Part shown: piece after piece, positions 7,919-16,777 of the stretch | Numbering within the stretch: the first letter of the stretch is position 1 | Layout of the letters: each line of letters begins with the position of its first letter | Source: Pseudofrankia inefficax | Lineage (GTDB): Bacteria; Actinomycetota; Actinomycetes; Frankiales; Frankiaceae | Assembly: GCF_000166135.1 (NCBI RefSeq) | Contig: NC_014666.1 | Coordinates: 5,084,001-5,148,000, forward strand | Length of the DNA stretch: 64,000 bases | Reading direction: 5' to 3' | The notes under the pieces: generated by a model | Told to the model about the DNA's origin: nothing | What the model saw: only the letters and a program-made list of their open reading frames with translations | Database searches by the model: none | Position numbers and translations under genes: made by a program

Positions 7919-9139
7919 TCAGGCGCGGCTGAGGTACGGACGCAGTTCCTGGCGCGCGACGGTGCGGACGTGCACCTCGTCGGGCCCGTCGGCGAGGCGC
8001 AGCGTCCGGGTGTGGGCGTACAGCGAGGCGAGCGGGAAGTCGTCGGAGACGCCGCCACCACCGTGGATCTGGATCGCGCGGTCGAGCACGGCGAGCGCGA
8101 TCCGCGGGGCGATCACCTTGATGGCGGCGATCTCGGTCCGGGCGCCCTTGACGCCGCCGTTGTCGATCAGCCAGGCCGCCTTCAGGGTGAGCAGTCTGGC
8201 CTGTTCGATCTCCATCCGCGACTCGGCGATCTGCTGCTGCACGACCCCCTGCTCGGCCAGCGTCATCCCGAACGCCACCCGTGTGCTGGCCCGCCGGCAC
8301 GCCAGCTCCAGCGCCCGCTCGGCGACCCCGATGCAGCGCATGCAGTGGTGGATCCGGCCGGGGCCGAGCCGGGCCTGCGCGATGACGAAGCCGTCGCCCT
8401 CGCCCGCGATCAGGTTGCGGGCCGGCACCCGGACGTCGGTGAACGTGATCTCGCAGTGCCCGTGCTGGTCCCAGTACCCGAACACCGGCAGTGGCCGGAC
8501 GATCTTCACGCCGGGCGTGTCGACCGGCACGAGGACCTGTGACTGCTGCCGATGGGTCGGCGCCTCGGGGTCGGTGCGACCCATCACGATCATGACTTCG
8601 CAGCGGGGATCCGCGACGCCGCTGATCCACCATTTCCGGCCGTTGATGACGTAGTGGTCGCCGTCGCGGCGGATCGACGTCTGGATGTTGGTCGCGTCCG
8701 AGGAGGCGACGTCGGGCTCGGTCATGGCGAAGGCGGAGCGAATGCGCCCGTCGAGCAGCGGGCGCAGCCACGTCTCCTTCTGCTCGGTGGTGCCGAACAG
8801 GTGCAGGACCTCCATGTTGCCGGTGTCCGGCGCGGAGCAGTTCAACGCCTCCGGCGCGAGGTCGAGGCTGCGGCCGGTGATCTCCGCGAGCTGCGCGTAG
8901 TCGGTGACCGACAGGCCGTGGGCGGGGTCATCCGCGTCCGGCAGGAACAGGTTCCACAGCCCGCGCCGGCGGGCCTCGGCCTTGAGCTCCTCGACCACCG
9001 GCGGCACGGTGTTGTCGGCCCACCCGCGATCCCGCCGGTACGCCTCGTAGCTCGGCTCCGCCGGATAGACGTGCTCCTCCATGAACTCCGTCAGCCGTGC
9101 GCTGTACTCGGCGGCCTTCGGGCTCGGCGCGAAGTCCAC
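7919..9139 (-). CDS. Acyl-CoA dehydrogenase, ACAD10/11-like
   Basis: 406 residues. The start GTG at 9139 is chosen because of GGGAGGAACC just upstream; a longer in-frame reading from an ATG at 9199 would run through an operator-like block. The family motifs are clear: [43 protein letters not shown], and the C-terminal [10 protein letters not shown], which is characteristic of the ACAD10/ACAD11 branch and many actinobacterial FadE proteins. It would oxidise an acyl-CoA with FAD. The operator site 4 lies 58 bases upstream, and the binding-protein gene follows in the same direction. Confidence 0.94.
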   Translation of the reverse strand: MDFAPSPKAAEYSARLTEFMEEHVYPAEPSYEAYRRDRGWADNTVPPVVEELKAEARRRGLWNLFLPDADDPAHGLSVTDYAQLAEITGRSLDLAPEALNCSAPDTGNMEVLHLFGTTEQKETWLRPLLDGRIRSAFAMTEPDVASSDATNIQTSIRRDGDHYVINGRKWWISGVADPRCEVMIVMGRTDPEAPTHRQQSQVLVPVDTPGVKIVRPLPVFGYWDQHGHCEITFTDVRVPARNLIAGEGDGFVIAQARLGPGRIHHCMRCIGVAERALELACRRASTRVAFGMTLAEQGVVQQQIAESRMEIEQARLLTLKAAWLIDNGGVKGARTEIAAIKVIAPRIALAVLDRAIQIHGGGGVSDDFPLASLYAHTRTLRLADGPDEVHVRTVARQELRPYLSRA

Positions 9140-9197
9140 TCCGGTTCCTCCCTGGATCTGGTCCTGAAGACGGGCCCGAAGGCATGGCGTGCGCCAC

Positions 9198-9211
9198 ATA
9201 GCGAGTACTAC
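9198..9211 (-). promoter_or_regulatory. Operator-like palindrome, site 4 of 7
   Basis: On the minus strand GTAGT-ACTC-GCTATGT followed by GGCG and CCATG, matching sites 1 and 3 beyond the core. It lies in the divergent interval between the dehydrogenase start (9139) and the gene at 9337, so it could serve both directions. Confidence 0.7.
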
Positions 9212-9336
9212 AGTGCTGGAACCTCATCCCGCAAGGGTCCGCGCCAGGCTTCCCGCCGACCGGCCGCCTCGGCGGTCACCTCGGTGGGCTGGCGTACCGA
9301 CGACCCCGAAACACCACTCAGGACGGGCGGAACCAG

Positions 9337-10077
9337 ATGACCGACGACGACGCCGGGCCGGCCGCGCTCGCCGTGGCGACCTGCACCTGGGACGCGGCGG
9401 CACCGGATCGAGTCACCGTGACCTACCTGGTGCCTGGCCAGGCGCACTCCGAGGCGGCCACGCAGACGGCGCTGCTCACCTTCTCCACGGGCGGCCTGGA
9501 CGCGGCCGGGCACCACCAGGCGGCCGCGCGGCTGCCGGACGGCGCGGAGCTCGCCATCGAGCTCGACGTCACCACCCGCGGCACGGCCCTGGTCGACGTC
9601 GAGGCGAAGGTCGGCGAGGCGAAGTTCGGCGAGGCGAAGTTCGGCGAGGCGAAGTTCGGCGGGACGGTGTGGCGCGGCATGGGACTGCGCGACGAGGCGT
9701 CGCCCTCGACGGTCCTCGTGAGCTGCTGGACCGGCGACGCGGCGCCGACGGGAATCGTGCGGTACACCATCCGCGACCCGTACACGATCGACGCCTACTA
9801 CTGCTCGATCATGTCGGCCACATCCGGGCAGCACGAGGCGCTGCGCGGCCGGGCGATCGGTGACACCAGGGACGGGTTCCCGGGGACGTACGCCATCACC
9901 TACGACGGGTACGGCGGGACGACCTGGGGGCCGTTCACCTGGACCATCACGCAGCGAGGGCCAGCCCTCGACCTCACCTGGCACCAGAACGGGCAGCTCT
10001 GGATGACCGGGTTCGGCTTCGTCGACCCGGCCGACCCCCGTTCGATCATCGTCAACTACAGCGGCGCGAAGCGATGA
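9337..10077 (+). CDS. Protein of unknown function with GEAKF tandem repeats
   Basis: 246 residues, not recognised. The predicted composition suggests mostly beta structure: an N-terminal part ending with VTTRGTALVDVEAKV, a repeat block of GEAKF units (residues ~88-107), then an aromatic- and threonine-rich C-terminal half (YTIRDPYTIDAYYCSI, GTTWGPFTWTITQRG) ending in NYSGAKR. There is no signal peptide or membrane segment, so it is probably cytosolic. Its stop overlaps the ATG of the SDR gene (ATGA), so the two are translationally coupled, and a function in the same oxidative pathway is a fair inference. The operator at 9198 lies upstream. Confidence 0.75.
   Translation: MTDDDAGPAALAVATCTWDAAAPDRVTVTYLVPGQAHSEAATQTALLTFSTGGLDAAGHHQAAARLPDGAELAIELDVTTRGTALVDVEAKVGEAKFGEAKFGEAKFGGTVWRGMGLRDEASPSTVLVSCWTGDAAPTGIVRYTIRDPYTIDAYYCSIMSATSGQHEALRGRAIGDTRDGFPGTYAITYDGYGGTTWGPFTWTITQRGPALDLTWHQNGQLWMTGFGFVDPADPRSIIVNYSGAKR
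9598..9657 (+). repeat. Four tandem 15-base repeats inside a coding region
   Basis: A degenerate first unit (VEAKV, 9598-9612) is followed by three identical copies of GGCGAGGCGAAGTTC (9613-9657), each encoding GEAKF. The perfect identity indicates recent slippage expansion, and copy number may vary between strains without shifting the frame. Confidence 0.9.
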
Positions 10078-10832
10078 CCGCCCGGCTCGCGGGCAAGGTC
10101 GCGATCGTGACCGGAGCCGGCCGCGGCATCGGCGCCGCGACCGTGCGCCGTCTCGCCGCCGAGGGCGCGTCGGTGGTCGCCTCGGACATCGACGCCGACG
10201 CCGTGGCCGCCGTGGCCGAGCAGCTCGGCGACGCGGTCGTCGCGCGGCAGGCGGACGTCACCGACGAGGCCGCCGTCGCGGCTCTCGTCGACACGGCGGT
10301 CGAGCGGTTCGGCCGGCTCGACGTCCTGCACAACAACGCCGTCAGCTCGTCGGCGGAGGACACCGACACGGTCCGCACCCCCGACTCGCTGTGGCGGGCG
10401 ACCTTCGACGTGGTGGTGATGGCGGCTGTCTACGGGTGTCGCCACGCCATTCCCGTGATGGTGAAGACCGGGGGCGGCTCGATCATCACCACCAGCTCGG
10501 GCGCGGCCCATGCCGCGACGGCGACCCGGGTCGCCTATGGCACGGCGAAGGCCGCGGTGGAGACCCTGTCCCTGTACACGGCGGCCAACTTCGGCCAGGC
10601 CGGCATTCGCAGCAACGTGGTCGCGCCCGGCTTCGTCCTGACCGAGGGCATCCGCGGGATCTTCGACGACGAGATGATCAACAAGTTCGGCGCAGCGTCC
10701 GCCGCGGGCCGGGTGTGCCTGCCCGAGGACGTCGCCGACGTGGTCGCCTTCCTCGCCTCGGACGACTCCGGGTACGTCAGCGGCCAGGTCCTGACGGTCA
10801 ACGGCGGCGGCGCGCGCGGCGTCTCGTGGTGA
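10074..10832 (+). CDS. SDR family oxidoreductase (FabG-like)
   Basis: 252 residues, a classical short-chain dehydrogenase: TGAGRGIGAA at residues ~13-22, the NNAV motif, a serine in TTSSGAA, and catalytic Tyr155/Lys159 in YGTAK. The C-terminal VNGGGARG resembles the VDGG end of FabG-like enzymes. It probably converts a hydroxyacyl-CoA or alcohol to the ketone with NAD(P). It starts within the stop of the preceding unknown gene and is followed 65 bases later by a small VOC-like gene in the same direction, so the three likely form one transcript. Confidence 0.94.
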   Translation: MTARLAGKVAIVTGAGRGIGAATVRRLAAEGASVVASDIDADAVAAVAEQLGDAVVARQADVTDEAAVAALVDTAVERFGRLDVLHNNAVSSSAEDTDTVRTPDSLWRATFDVVVMAAVYGCRHAIPVMVKTGGGSIITTSSGAAHAATATRVAYGTAKAAVETLSLYTAANFGQAGIRSNVVAPGFVLTEGIRGIFDDEMINKFGAASAAGRVCLPEDVADVVAFLASDDSGYVSGQVLTVNGGGARGVSW

Positions 10833-10897
10833 CCCGGCAGCTCGGGCGCCCGTCTTTCTGAGAAAGCGCAACTCATTTCCGATTGGCAGGAGAAAAC

Positions 10898-11323
10898 ATG
10901 GACCACTTAGGATTCAACCGGGTCGAGCTCGTCGTCCGGGAGGACGAGATCGAGAAGGCCGTCGAGCAGTTCAACGAGGTCTTCGGGCTGGGCCTGCCGA
11001 AGCCGCACCCGATTCAGGGCATGCCGGTGTTGTCGGCGACCGCCTTCGACGGCTTCGTCGAGTTGGTGGCCCCGGTGGGCGGCAAGGGCAGCTTCGCCGC
11101 GAAGCTGGAGCGGGGCCCGGGCCAGATCGGCCCCCTGGTCTGGGAGATCGCCGACATCGACGAGACCCGAGCCTGGCTCGCGGAGCACGGCTACAACATC
11201 GTCTACGAGTACGACAGCCGCAAGGGCAACGCCGACGAGCAGTCCGCGGCCGTCCACCAGCTCATCCTCGACCCGGCCCAGTGGTTCGGGTTCAACGTGA
11301 CCCTGATGCGCCGCTTCCCCTGA
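10898..11323 (+). CDS. VOC/glyoxalase-like small protein
   Basis: 141 residues. The start MDHLGFNRVELVV followed by VEQFNEVFGLGL and a second half with VWEIADIDETRAWLAEHGYNI gives the beta-alpha-beta-beta-beta pattern of the vicinal oxygen chelate fold, as in glyoxalase I and methylmalonyl-CoA epimerase. Metal ligands are not certain from sequence, so a catalytic role is unproven. The ATG at 10898 is chosen for its GGCAGGAG site. It closes the plus-strand operon begun at 9337. Confidence 0.82.
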   Translation: MDHLGFNRVELVVREDEIEKAVEQFNEVFGLGLPKPHPIQGMPVLSATAFDGFVELVAPVGGKGSFAAKLERGPGQIGPLVWEIADIDETRAWLAEHGYNIVYEYDSRKGNADEQSAAVHQLILDPAQWFGFNVTLMRRFP

Positions 11324-11331
11324 CCGCCGCC

Positions 11332-11366
11332 CCCGGCTGCCCGACCGAGCGGGACGGGCAGCCGGG
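11332..11366. terminator. Bidirectional hairpin between convergent genes
   Basis: Arms CCCGGCTGCCCG (11332-11343) and CGGGCAGCCGGG (11355-11366) form a perfect 12-base-pair stem, placed between the VOC gene stop and the stop of the minus-strand enoyl-CoA hydratase at 11375. Confidence 0.82.
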
Positions 11367-11374
11367 CAGGCCGG

Positions 11375-12277
11375 TCACCGTGGCGATCGGGGCGCCCGAT
11401 AGGCCGGGGCGGGCAGGTCACCGAACAGGTCAGGAGTCTGCGTCGACACGCGCTGCGGGAAGACCGCCGGGCGTTTGTCGAGGAAGGCGCTGATGCCCTC
11501 ACGCGCGTCCTCGCTCACCCCGCGAACGTTGATGCCGAGCGTCTCCACCTCGTGCGCGCGCATCGGATGGTTCTCGCCGAGCATCCGCCACAGCAGCTGG
11601 CGGGTCAGCGCCACCGACACCGGCGCGGACTCCGCCGTGAGGGAGACCGCCAGCGCACGCGCGGCCGGGAGCAGGTCGTCGCGCTCGTGGAGGCCGCGCA
11701 GCAGTCCCGCGTCGAGCGCCTCCTCGGAGGTGAAGATCCTCCCGCTGTACATCCAGTCGAGCGCCGTCTGCAGCCCGACCAGGCGTGGCAGGAACCAGCT
11801 GGAGCAGGACTCAGGAACGAGGCCCCGGCGCGAGAAGACGAAACCGATCTTCGCCGCCGGCACCGCCAGGCGGAAGTCGGCGGCCAGGGTCATCGTGATG
11901 CCCACCCCGACGGCGGGACCGTTGATCGCGGCGATGATCGGCTTTCGGGACTCGTACATCCGCAGTGCCACCCGGCCACCGCCGTCGCGGCGTAGCGCGT
12001 CCTCGGGCGACGGCCCGTCGTCGGACGGTGAGCCGCTCGCCGTCCAGGAGTCGAAGACGGCCCCGCCGTCGCTGAGGTCCATCCCGGCGCAGAACGCCCG
12101 CCCGGCGCCGGTCAGGATGACCGCCCGGACGGCGTCGTCGGCGTCCACGAGGTCGTAGGCCGCGACGAGCTCGGCCTCCATCGTGTCCGTGAACGCGTTG
12201 AGCGCGTCCGGCCGGTTCAGCGTGATCGTGGCGATGCCCTCGGCGCTGTCGAGGCGAATCTGCTCGAAGGAAGTCAC
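11375..12277 (-). CDS. Enoyl-CoA hydratase/isomerase family protein
   Basis: 300 residues, crotonase superfamily: the ITLNRPDALNAF start motif, the oxyanion-hole segment AFCAGMDLSDGG and the GPAVGVGITMTLAADFR segment. FVFSRRGLVPESCSSWFLPRLVG carries the position of a catalytic glutamate (PESCSS). The acyl-CoA would be hydrated or isomerised. The GTG start follows GGAGGAG. It lies 63 bases after a second hydratase gene, probably in one transcript. Confidence 0.94.
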   Translation of the reverse strand: MTSFEQIRLDSAEGIATITLNRPDALNAFTDTMEAELVAAYDLVDADDAVRAVILTGAGRAFCAGMDLSDGGAVFDSWTASGSPSDDGPSPEDALRRDGGGRVALRMYESRKPIIAAINGPAVGVGITMTLAADFRLAVPAAKIGFVFSRRGLVPESCSSWFLPRLVGLQTALDWMYSGRIFTSEEALDAGLLRGLHERDDLLPAARALAVSLTAESAPVSVALTRQLLWRMLGENHPMRAHEVETLGINVRGVSEDAREGISAFLDKRPAVFPQRVSTQTPDLFGDLPAPAYRAPRSPR

Positions 12278-12340
12278 GCCTGCTCCTCCTGTTCCCGGTC
12301 CGCGTGCGAACGTCCGTGCCGTTCCGAGTGCCTGGTCCGC

Positions 12341-13147
12341 CTAGCGACGGCGGTAGTGCGCCGGCCGCTTCTCCAGGAACGCCGCCGTGGCCTCCGGCTG
12401 GTCCTCGGTCAGCGCGGTGAAGACCTGCTGCCGGTTCTCGAACTCGATGGACGTCTCCCAGGCCGGCGTCTCCAGCGCCATCCACATGCCCTGCTTCGTC
12501 ATCTCGACGGAGAGCGGCGGGTTGGCCAGTACCGCGTCGGCGCTGAGCCGGGCCCGGTCGAGCAGCTCGCCCGAGGGGACGACGTCGACCAGCAGGCCGT
12601 TGCGCAGCGCCTCGGCGCTGTCGAAGCGGCGGCCGGTGAGCATGAGCTCATGCGCCCGCCCGGCGCCGACGAGGCGCGGCAGCAGCCACGAGACGCCCAG
12701 GTCGCACGCGGAGTAGCCCGCCCTGATGAAGGCCACGGTGAAGATCGCCTCGCTCGCGGCCAGCCGGATGTCGCTGGCGCACACGAGAGCGAGGCCGGCG
12801 CCCGCGGCCGGGCCGTTCACGGCGGCGATGACCACCTGAGGCACGGCCCGGATCCGCTGGCACAGCCCCACGAGCTCACGCTGACGGCTCATCAGGCGCC
12901 CGACGTGGCCCTCGGCGGCGACCAGGTCGTCGTCCCCGAATCCCCGCAGATCGAGACCCGCGCTGAACGCTCGCCCCGCGCCCGTGAGGATGACGACCCG
13001 GACCGAGCGATCACGGGCGATCGTGTCCAGCGCGTCGGCGAGCCGGGTCGACAGGTCGAGGTTGATCGCGTTGAGACGATCCGGCCGGTTGAGGGTCACG
13101 ACGGTCACGCCGTCGGCCGCCGGTTCGACGAGCACGGACGCCTGCAT
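12341..13147 (-). CDS. Enoyl-CoA hydratase/isomerase family protein
   Basis: 268 residues of the crotonase fold. TLNRPDRLNAIN, AFSAGLDLRGFG and NGPAAGAGLALVCASDIRLA give the CoA-binding and oxyanion-hole segments. At the second glutamate position the protein reads YSACDLGVSWLLPRLVG, with Asp where hydratases often have Glu, so isomerase, hydrolase or lyase activity is possible. The ATG follows GGGAGGAACGGCT. First gene of a two-gene minus-strand unit with the hydratase at 11375; a TetR gene lies just upstream. Confidence 0.93.
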   Translation of the reverse strand: MQASVLVEPAADGVTVVTLNRPDRLNAINLDLSTRLADALDTIARDRSVRVVILTGAGRAFSAGLDLRGFGDDDLVAAEGHVGRLMSRQRELVGLCQRIRAVPQVVIAAVNGPAAGAGLALVCASDIRLAASEAIFTVAFIRAGYSACDLGVSWLLPRLVGAGRAHELMLTGRRFDSAEALRNGLLVDVVPSGELLDRARLSADAVLANPPLSVEMTKQGMWMALETPAWETSIEFENRQQVFTALTEDQPEATAAFLEKRPAHYRRR

Positions 13148-13277
13148 AGCCGTTCCTCCCAGGATTCAGGGTCTTGCGACGTCCCGTCCCACCAGCGGCG
13201 ACGTCGTCAACTTACCGAACAGCCGCTCGGTCAGGCGCTGGTGAGCGACGTACCGCACGAACCGCCGCGCGACGGGG

Positions 13278-13949
13278 TCAGCGGGCCACCGGGTGTGGGC
13301 CGCGCACGACGCCCAGCGCGAGCTCGCAGTAGCGGGCGGCCAGCTCCTGCGGCGTCACGCCGGCGCCGACCCGGTACCAGGAGGCGACCGAGTAGCCCAT
13401 GTTGATGATCGCGCGCGCCGCCTCGACCGGGTACCGCGTCGCGAACTCACCGCGCTGGATGCCGTGCTCGACCACGTCGCGGAACATCGCCTCCTGCTCG
13501 TCGCGCAGCGCCACGACGAGGCGGCGGCCCGACGCGTCGAGGTTGCGCAGCTCGCTCGCGCCGATGAGCGCCTCGGCCCGACGGTCCGTGTGGAACAGGA
13601 TCCAGGCGGTCACGAGGGCGGTCAGCTGCTCGGACGGCGATCCGCCCGCGTGGACCAGCGCCCGGCGGGTCGACGCGATGACGTCCCGCATGGTCGAGGC
13701 CATGATCGCCTGAAGGATCTCCTGCTTGGAGGAGAAGTGGTGGTAGATGGTCGCGACCGTCATGCCCGCGTCGCGCGCGATGTCCCGCATCGACGTCGCG
13801 TGGTAGCCGACGCCCGCGAAGTTCGAGACGGCGGCCCGCAGGACAGCGTCGATCCCGCCGCGCGGGGAGACGCGGCGGCCCGACGGCGCGGCCGGCTCCC
13901 GCGATCCCCCGGCGGTCGAGCCGGACCTCTCCGTGACGCCGTCGTCCAC
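13278..13949 (-). CDS. TetR/AcrR family transcriptional regulator
   Basis: 223 residues from a GTG with GAGGGCGG upstream. The helix-turn-helix is at residues ~40-75: VLRAAVSNFAGVGYHATSMRDIA, then AGMTVATIYHHFSSKQEIL, a typical FadR/KstR2-like pattern. The remainder (TRRALVHAGGSPSEQLTALV...) matches the KstR2-type C-terminal ligand domain found in regulators of CoA-ester catabolism, which bind acyl-CoA-type effectors. It lies upstream of the two hydratase genes on the same strand with a 130-base gap, and may control them. It is a second candidate for the regulator of the dispersed operator. Confidence 0.92.
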   Translation of the reverse strand: MDDGVTERSGSTAGGSREPAAPSGRRVSPRGGIDAVLRAAVSNFAGVGYHATSMRDIARDAGMTVATIYHHFSSKQEILQAIMASTMRDVIASTRRALVHAGGSPSEQLTALVTAWILFHTDRRAEALIGASELRNLDASGRRLVVALRDEQEAMFRDVVEHGIQRGEFATRYPVEAARAIINMGYSVASWYRVGAGVTPQELAARYCELALGVVRGPHPVAR

Positions 13950-14136
13950 CCGCCCTCGCTCCCAGCCACCGTGCCGGCAGGACATCGCACCGCCCGGCCG
14001 TCCGGCCGGGCCTGGCGCTCCGCCACCACTCTGCCCGGTGAGCCGGCGACGTCCGCCGCCGGCATCCCGGCGACGGACCGTCCGCGCGAAATGGCCGGAG
14101 CCGAACGGTCGTTCGGGTTCGGTTGGGTGATCACCA

Positions 14137-14171
14137 GACGGGCCCAGGCGCCGCTGGCGTCCGGGCCCGTC
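14137..14171 (-). terminator. Hairpin after the minus-strand binding-protein gene
   Basis: Arms GACGGGCCC (14137-14145) and GGGCCCGTC (14163-14171) pair perfectly, with further pairing inside the loop. It begins 12 bases after the stop of the binding-protein gene at 14183. Confidence 0.75.
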
Positions 14172-14182
14172 ACGGTTCGCGG

Positions 14183-15541
14183 CTACTTCTTGACGAGCAC
14201 CGAGCCACAGCTGAGCGAGCCCACCAGGTGCCAGGCACCGTCCTTGAGCTGCGCGAGCGTGCTGCACGGTGTGGCCACGAAGTGGTTGAGCGGCCACCGG
14301 GTCTGGGGAAGCGCGCCCGGGAGCTCATAGGTGTAGTTGGTGTTGAGGACGGACAGCAGCTTGTCCACCGTCAGATCCCGCCCGGCCTTCTGCGCGGCCG
14401 TGAGGAACATGTCGGCGGCGAAGTAGCCGGCCATGGTCGCGAGACTCGCAGCCTGGCCGGGCGCGTACTTGGCGAGATCCGCGCGCATCTGGCGGATCGC
14501 CGGGTTGGCGTCGTCGAGCGCGGGCAGCCACTGCACGGTGCCATAGGCGCCGTCGAGGTCCTTGAGCGCGGCGAGCCGGGGGTCGAAGGTCGGGCTGATC
14601 TGCTTCCCGGTGTACCCGGCCGCCTTCAACGCGGTCGTCAGCTTCAGCACCGACTGGAAGTCGGACGTGTGGAAGACGACGTCCGGCGGCTGGCCGTTGT
14701 TGGACCGCATCACGGCCTGGACCACCGGCGTCGGGTCGGTCAGGCCGCTCGCCGGGATCGGGTTCTGCGCGTAGACCACGTGCAGGCCGCCGGCCTTCGC
14801 GTACGCGGCGAGGGTCGTGACCCCGGCCCGGGCGGAGTCGTTGTCCACGCCGACGAACGCGATCGTGTGCGAGGCCGGCTGTCCGCCGAAGGCGGCGTTG
14901 ACCGTGTAGGCCAGGCCGTTGTTCGCCAGGTTGCCGGCGGCGAACTGGCAGCCGGTGATGCCGAACCCGATCGTCGTGGCGCAGTAGCCCTGGTTGAAGC
15001 CCCAGCCGAAGAACGGCACCACGTTCTTGCAGAAGGTGTCCAGGTAGCCGGTGTTGCTGGTCATCAGCGGCACGGCCGCGAAGATCTTGTCCTGCTCGAC
15101 GAGCTTGTTGGCGGCCTGCGCGTTGCGGGTGACGTCCTGGCCGTCGTCCAGCACGCCCACGAACTTGATCTTGCGGCCGTTGATGCCGCCCTCGTCGTTC
15201 GCGCGGTCGAACCGGGCCTGTGCGCCGGCGTCGGTTCCGGCCATCGAGCTGCCATTGGGGCTGGTCAGATAGGCGAGCCCGCCGATGGTGATGCTGTCCG
15301 AGGTGACTCCCCTGGTCGGGTCGGCGGCCTTGGAACCGCACTTCAGGTCGGCGTTGTTGACCTGGTAACCGCCGTCGCTCCAGCCCGAGGGCGGTCCGGC
15401 GGTCGGGCCGACCTTGAGGAAGCCCGAGCCGGTCGAGGCCGGCGCCCCGCCGGAGGAGCCGCACGCCGCGAGCCCCAGCGCCAGGACGGTTCCGACGACG
15501 CCCAGCGCGCGGTACCGGGAACTCCTTCTCATGATCGGCAT
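14183..15541 (-). CDS. ABC-type branched-chain-amino-acid-family substrate-binding lipoprotein
   Basis: 452 residues. An N-terminal signal with lipobox LAAC (Cys27) is followed by a Ser/Gly-rich spacer and the Liv-type receptor core: ITIGGLAYLTSPNG, ARFDRANDEGGINGRKIKFVG, and FGITGCQFAAGN. It is closely related along its length to the protein at 1300-2643. The ATG follows GGGAGG. It is transcribed alone, divergent from the enoyl-CoA hydratase at 15875; an operator copy lies between them. No transporter partner is present. Ligand unknown. Confidence 0.93.
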   Translation of the reverse strand: MPIMRRSSRYRALGVVGTVLALGLAACGSSGGAPASTGSGFLKVGPTAGPPSGWSDGGYQVNNADLKCGSKAADPTRGVTSDSITIGGLAYLTSPNGSSMAGTDAGAQARFDRANDEGGINGRKIKFVGVLDDGQDVTRNAQAANKLVEQDKIFAAVPLMTSNTGYLDTFCKNVVPFFGWGFNQGYCATTIGFGITGCQFAAGNLANNGLAYTVNAAFGGQPASHTIAFVGVDNDSARAGVTTLAAYAKAGGLHVVYAQNPIPASGLTDPTPVVQAVMRSNNGQPPDVVFHTSDFQSVLKLTTALKAAGYTGKQISPTFDPRLAALKDLDGAYGTVQWLPALDDANPAIRQMRADLAKYAPGQAASLATMAGYFAADMFLTAAQKAGRDLTVDKLLSVLNTNYTYELPGALPQTRWPLNHFVATPCSTLAQLKDGAWHLVGSLSCGSVLVKK

Positions 15542-15874
15542 AACGGGAGCCTCCCGTTCGTGTGCTGCGCGAGCGGGTGAACCGACCCCGCGGGCCCGGC
15601 CGGCGGCCGGGCCTTATCAGGCCACGAGCCGCGTGGCAGATCGAGCATGATCACTCCTGTGTCGTGGCGGACCGAACGCCCGGCAGCGGGTCGGCGACGC
15701 GAGCGGCAGCCTCCACGGCCGCCGCCAGCCCCTCGGGTCCTCACCTGTGACCGGCCGCCCAGGCAAGCGTGTGAGCTAGGGCACATTAGCATTTACTATG
15801 TGCCCACTGCTACTCATGTGTTTCGCGAGCCCGGAGAGGCGGCCGTCCTGGCCAGAGCCACAGGAGTGATCGCC
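15542..15874. other. Divergent intergenic region, 333 bases
   Basis: No gene is supported here. It contains the leader of the minus-strand binding-protein gene, a GC-rich self-complementary stretch near 15590-15615, operator site 5, and the ribosome binding site (CAGGAG) of the hydratase at 15875. Confidence 0.75.
15786..15799 (+). promoter_or_regulatory. Operator-like palindrome, site 5 of 7
   Basis: TTAGC-ATTT-ACTAT followed by GTG. It lies 75 bases before the enoyl-CoA hydratase start and about 245 bases from the divergent binding-protein start, so either gene could be its target. Confidence 0.72.
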
Positions 15875-16648
15875 ATGGAAGCTGGACCACCTCGCCCGGA
15901 GGTCAGGATCGACCGGGACGGCCCCCTGGCCGTGGTGACCGTCGATCGCCCGGGTACGCGCAACGCCTTCGGGCCCGACACGCTGCATCACGTCGCGGGC
16001 GTGATCCGGCAGGCCGCGGACGACGGCATCCGCGCGCTCGTCCTGACCGGCGACGGCGAGGTGAGCTTCTCGTCGGGAATGGACCTGAAGGCACTCGCCA
16101 GCGCGCCTCGCGAGCAGCTGGCCGCCGCCGTGGAAGCCTTCGACGCCGCGCTGGACGCGGCCGACCGGCCGCCGCTCATCGCCGCCGTCAACGGTGCCGC
16201 GACCGGCGGCGGCTTCGAGATCGCGTTGCGCTGCGACCTCGTCGTGGCGGCGGACCACGCGACCTTCGGGCTGCCGGAGGTCCGGCGCGGGATCGTGCCG
16301 GGCGGCCGCGGCACGCTGCTGCCGGGCCGCATCCCGATCGCCGTCGCGCTCGAGATCGGGATCGTCGGCGAGCCGATCAGCGCGGCGCGGGCCTACGAGC
16401 TCGGCCTGGTGAACCGGGTCGTCTCCGCCCCTGAGCTGCTGGACGTCGCGCGGGGCCTCGGGCGCCGGATCGCCGCGAACGGCCCCCTGGCCGTCGCGCG
16501 CACCCGCGCACTGATGTGGACAGCCGCGACCGAGTCGGCCGCGCTCGCCTGGGAGGAGACGCGGCGCGTGCGAGACGACCCCGACCTGGCCCGGGAGATG
16601 CGGGAGGGCGTCACCGCCTTCCTGGAGAAGCGCGCCCCTCGCTGGTGA
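15875..16648 (+). CDS. Enoyl-CoA hydratase/isomerase family protein
   Basis: 257 residues, crotonase fold. VVTVDRPGTRNAFGP, SFSSGMDLKALAS and NGAATGGGFEIALRCDLVVAA give the CoA and oxyanion-hole segments; FGLPEVRRGIVPGGRGTLLPGR has Glu in the first catalytic region (LPEV) but Gly-Gly at the second, so the exact reaction (hydration, isomerisation or hydrolysis) is open. The C-terminal REGVTAFLEKRAPRW is the usual tail. The ATG at 15875 is chosen for CAGGAG. Operator site 5 precedes it. Confidence 0.93.
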   Translation: MEAGPPRPEVRIDRDGPLAVVTVDRPGTRNAFGPDTLHHVAGVIRQAADDGIRALVLTGDGEVSFSSGMDLKALASAPREQLAAAVEAFDAALDAADRPPLIAAVNGAATGGGFEIALRCDLVVAADHATFGLPEVRRGIVPGGRGTLLPGRIPIAVALEIGIVGEPISAARAYELGLVNRVVSAPELLDVARGLGRRIAANGPLAVARTRALMWTAATESAALAWEETRRVRDDPDLAREMREGVTAFLEKRAPRW

Positions 16649-16741
16649 CCGGTCTCCACCCCGAGCATCCGGCCCCTGTGACGGTCCCCTCACGCCTCAG
16701 CCGGGTCGGTGCCAGGCCTCCCGGCGCGGAATCATGACAAC

Positions 16742-16755
16742 ATAGTAAGTACTAT
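16742..16755 (-). promoter_or_regulatory. Operator-like palindrome, site 6 of 7 (perfect)
   Basis: ATAGT-AAGT-ACTAT, a perfect inverted repeat ending 22 bases before the thiolase ATG. A bound protein here would cover the promoter or block the early transcript, which fits repression. Confidence 0.78.
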
Positions 16756-16777
16756 ATTCATCGACCGAGGGGCGTAC

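Noticed and set aside
9140-9199. Dehydrogenase start at ATG 9199
   Set aside because: It would place the conserved operator extension in coding sequence and has no ribosome binding site; GTG 9139 has GGGAGGAACC and gives the usual N-terminus. It is kept as a point in the finding on the MWRTP block.
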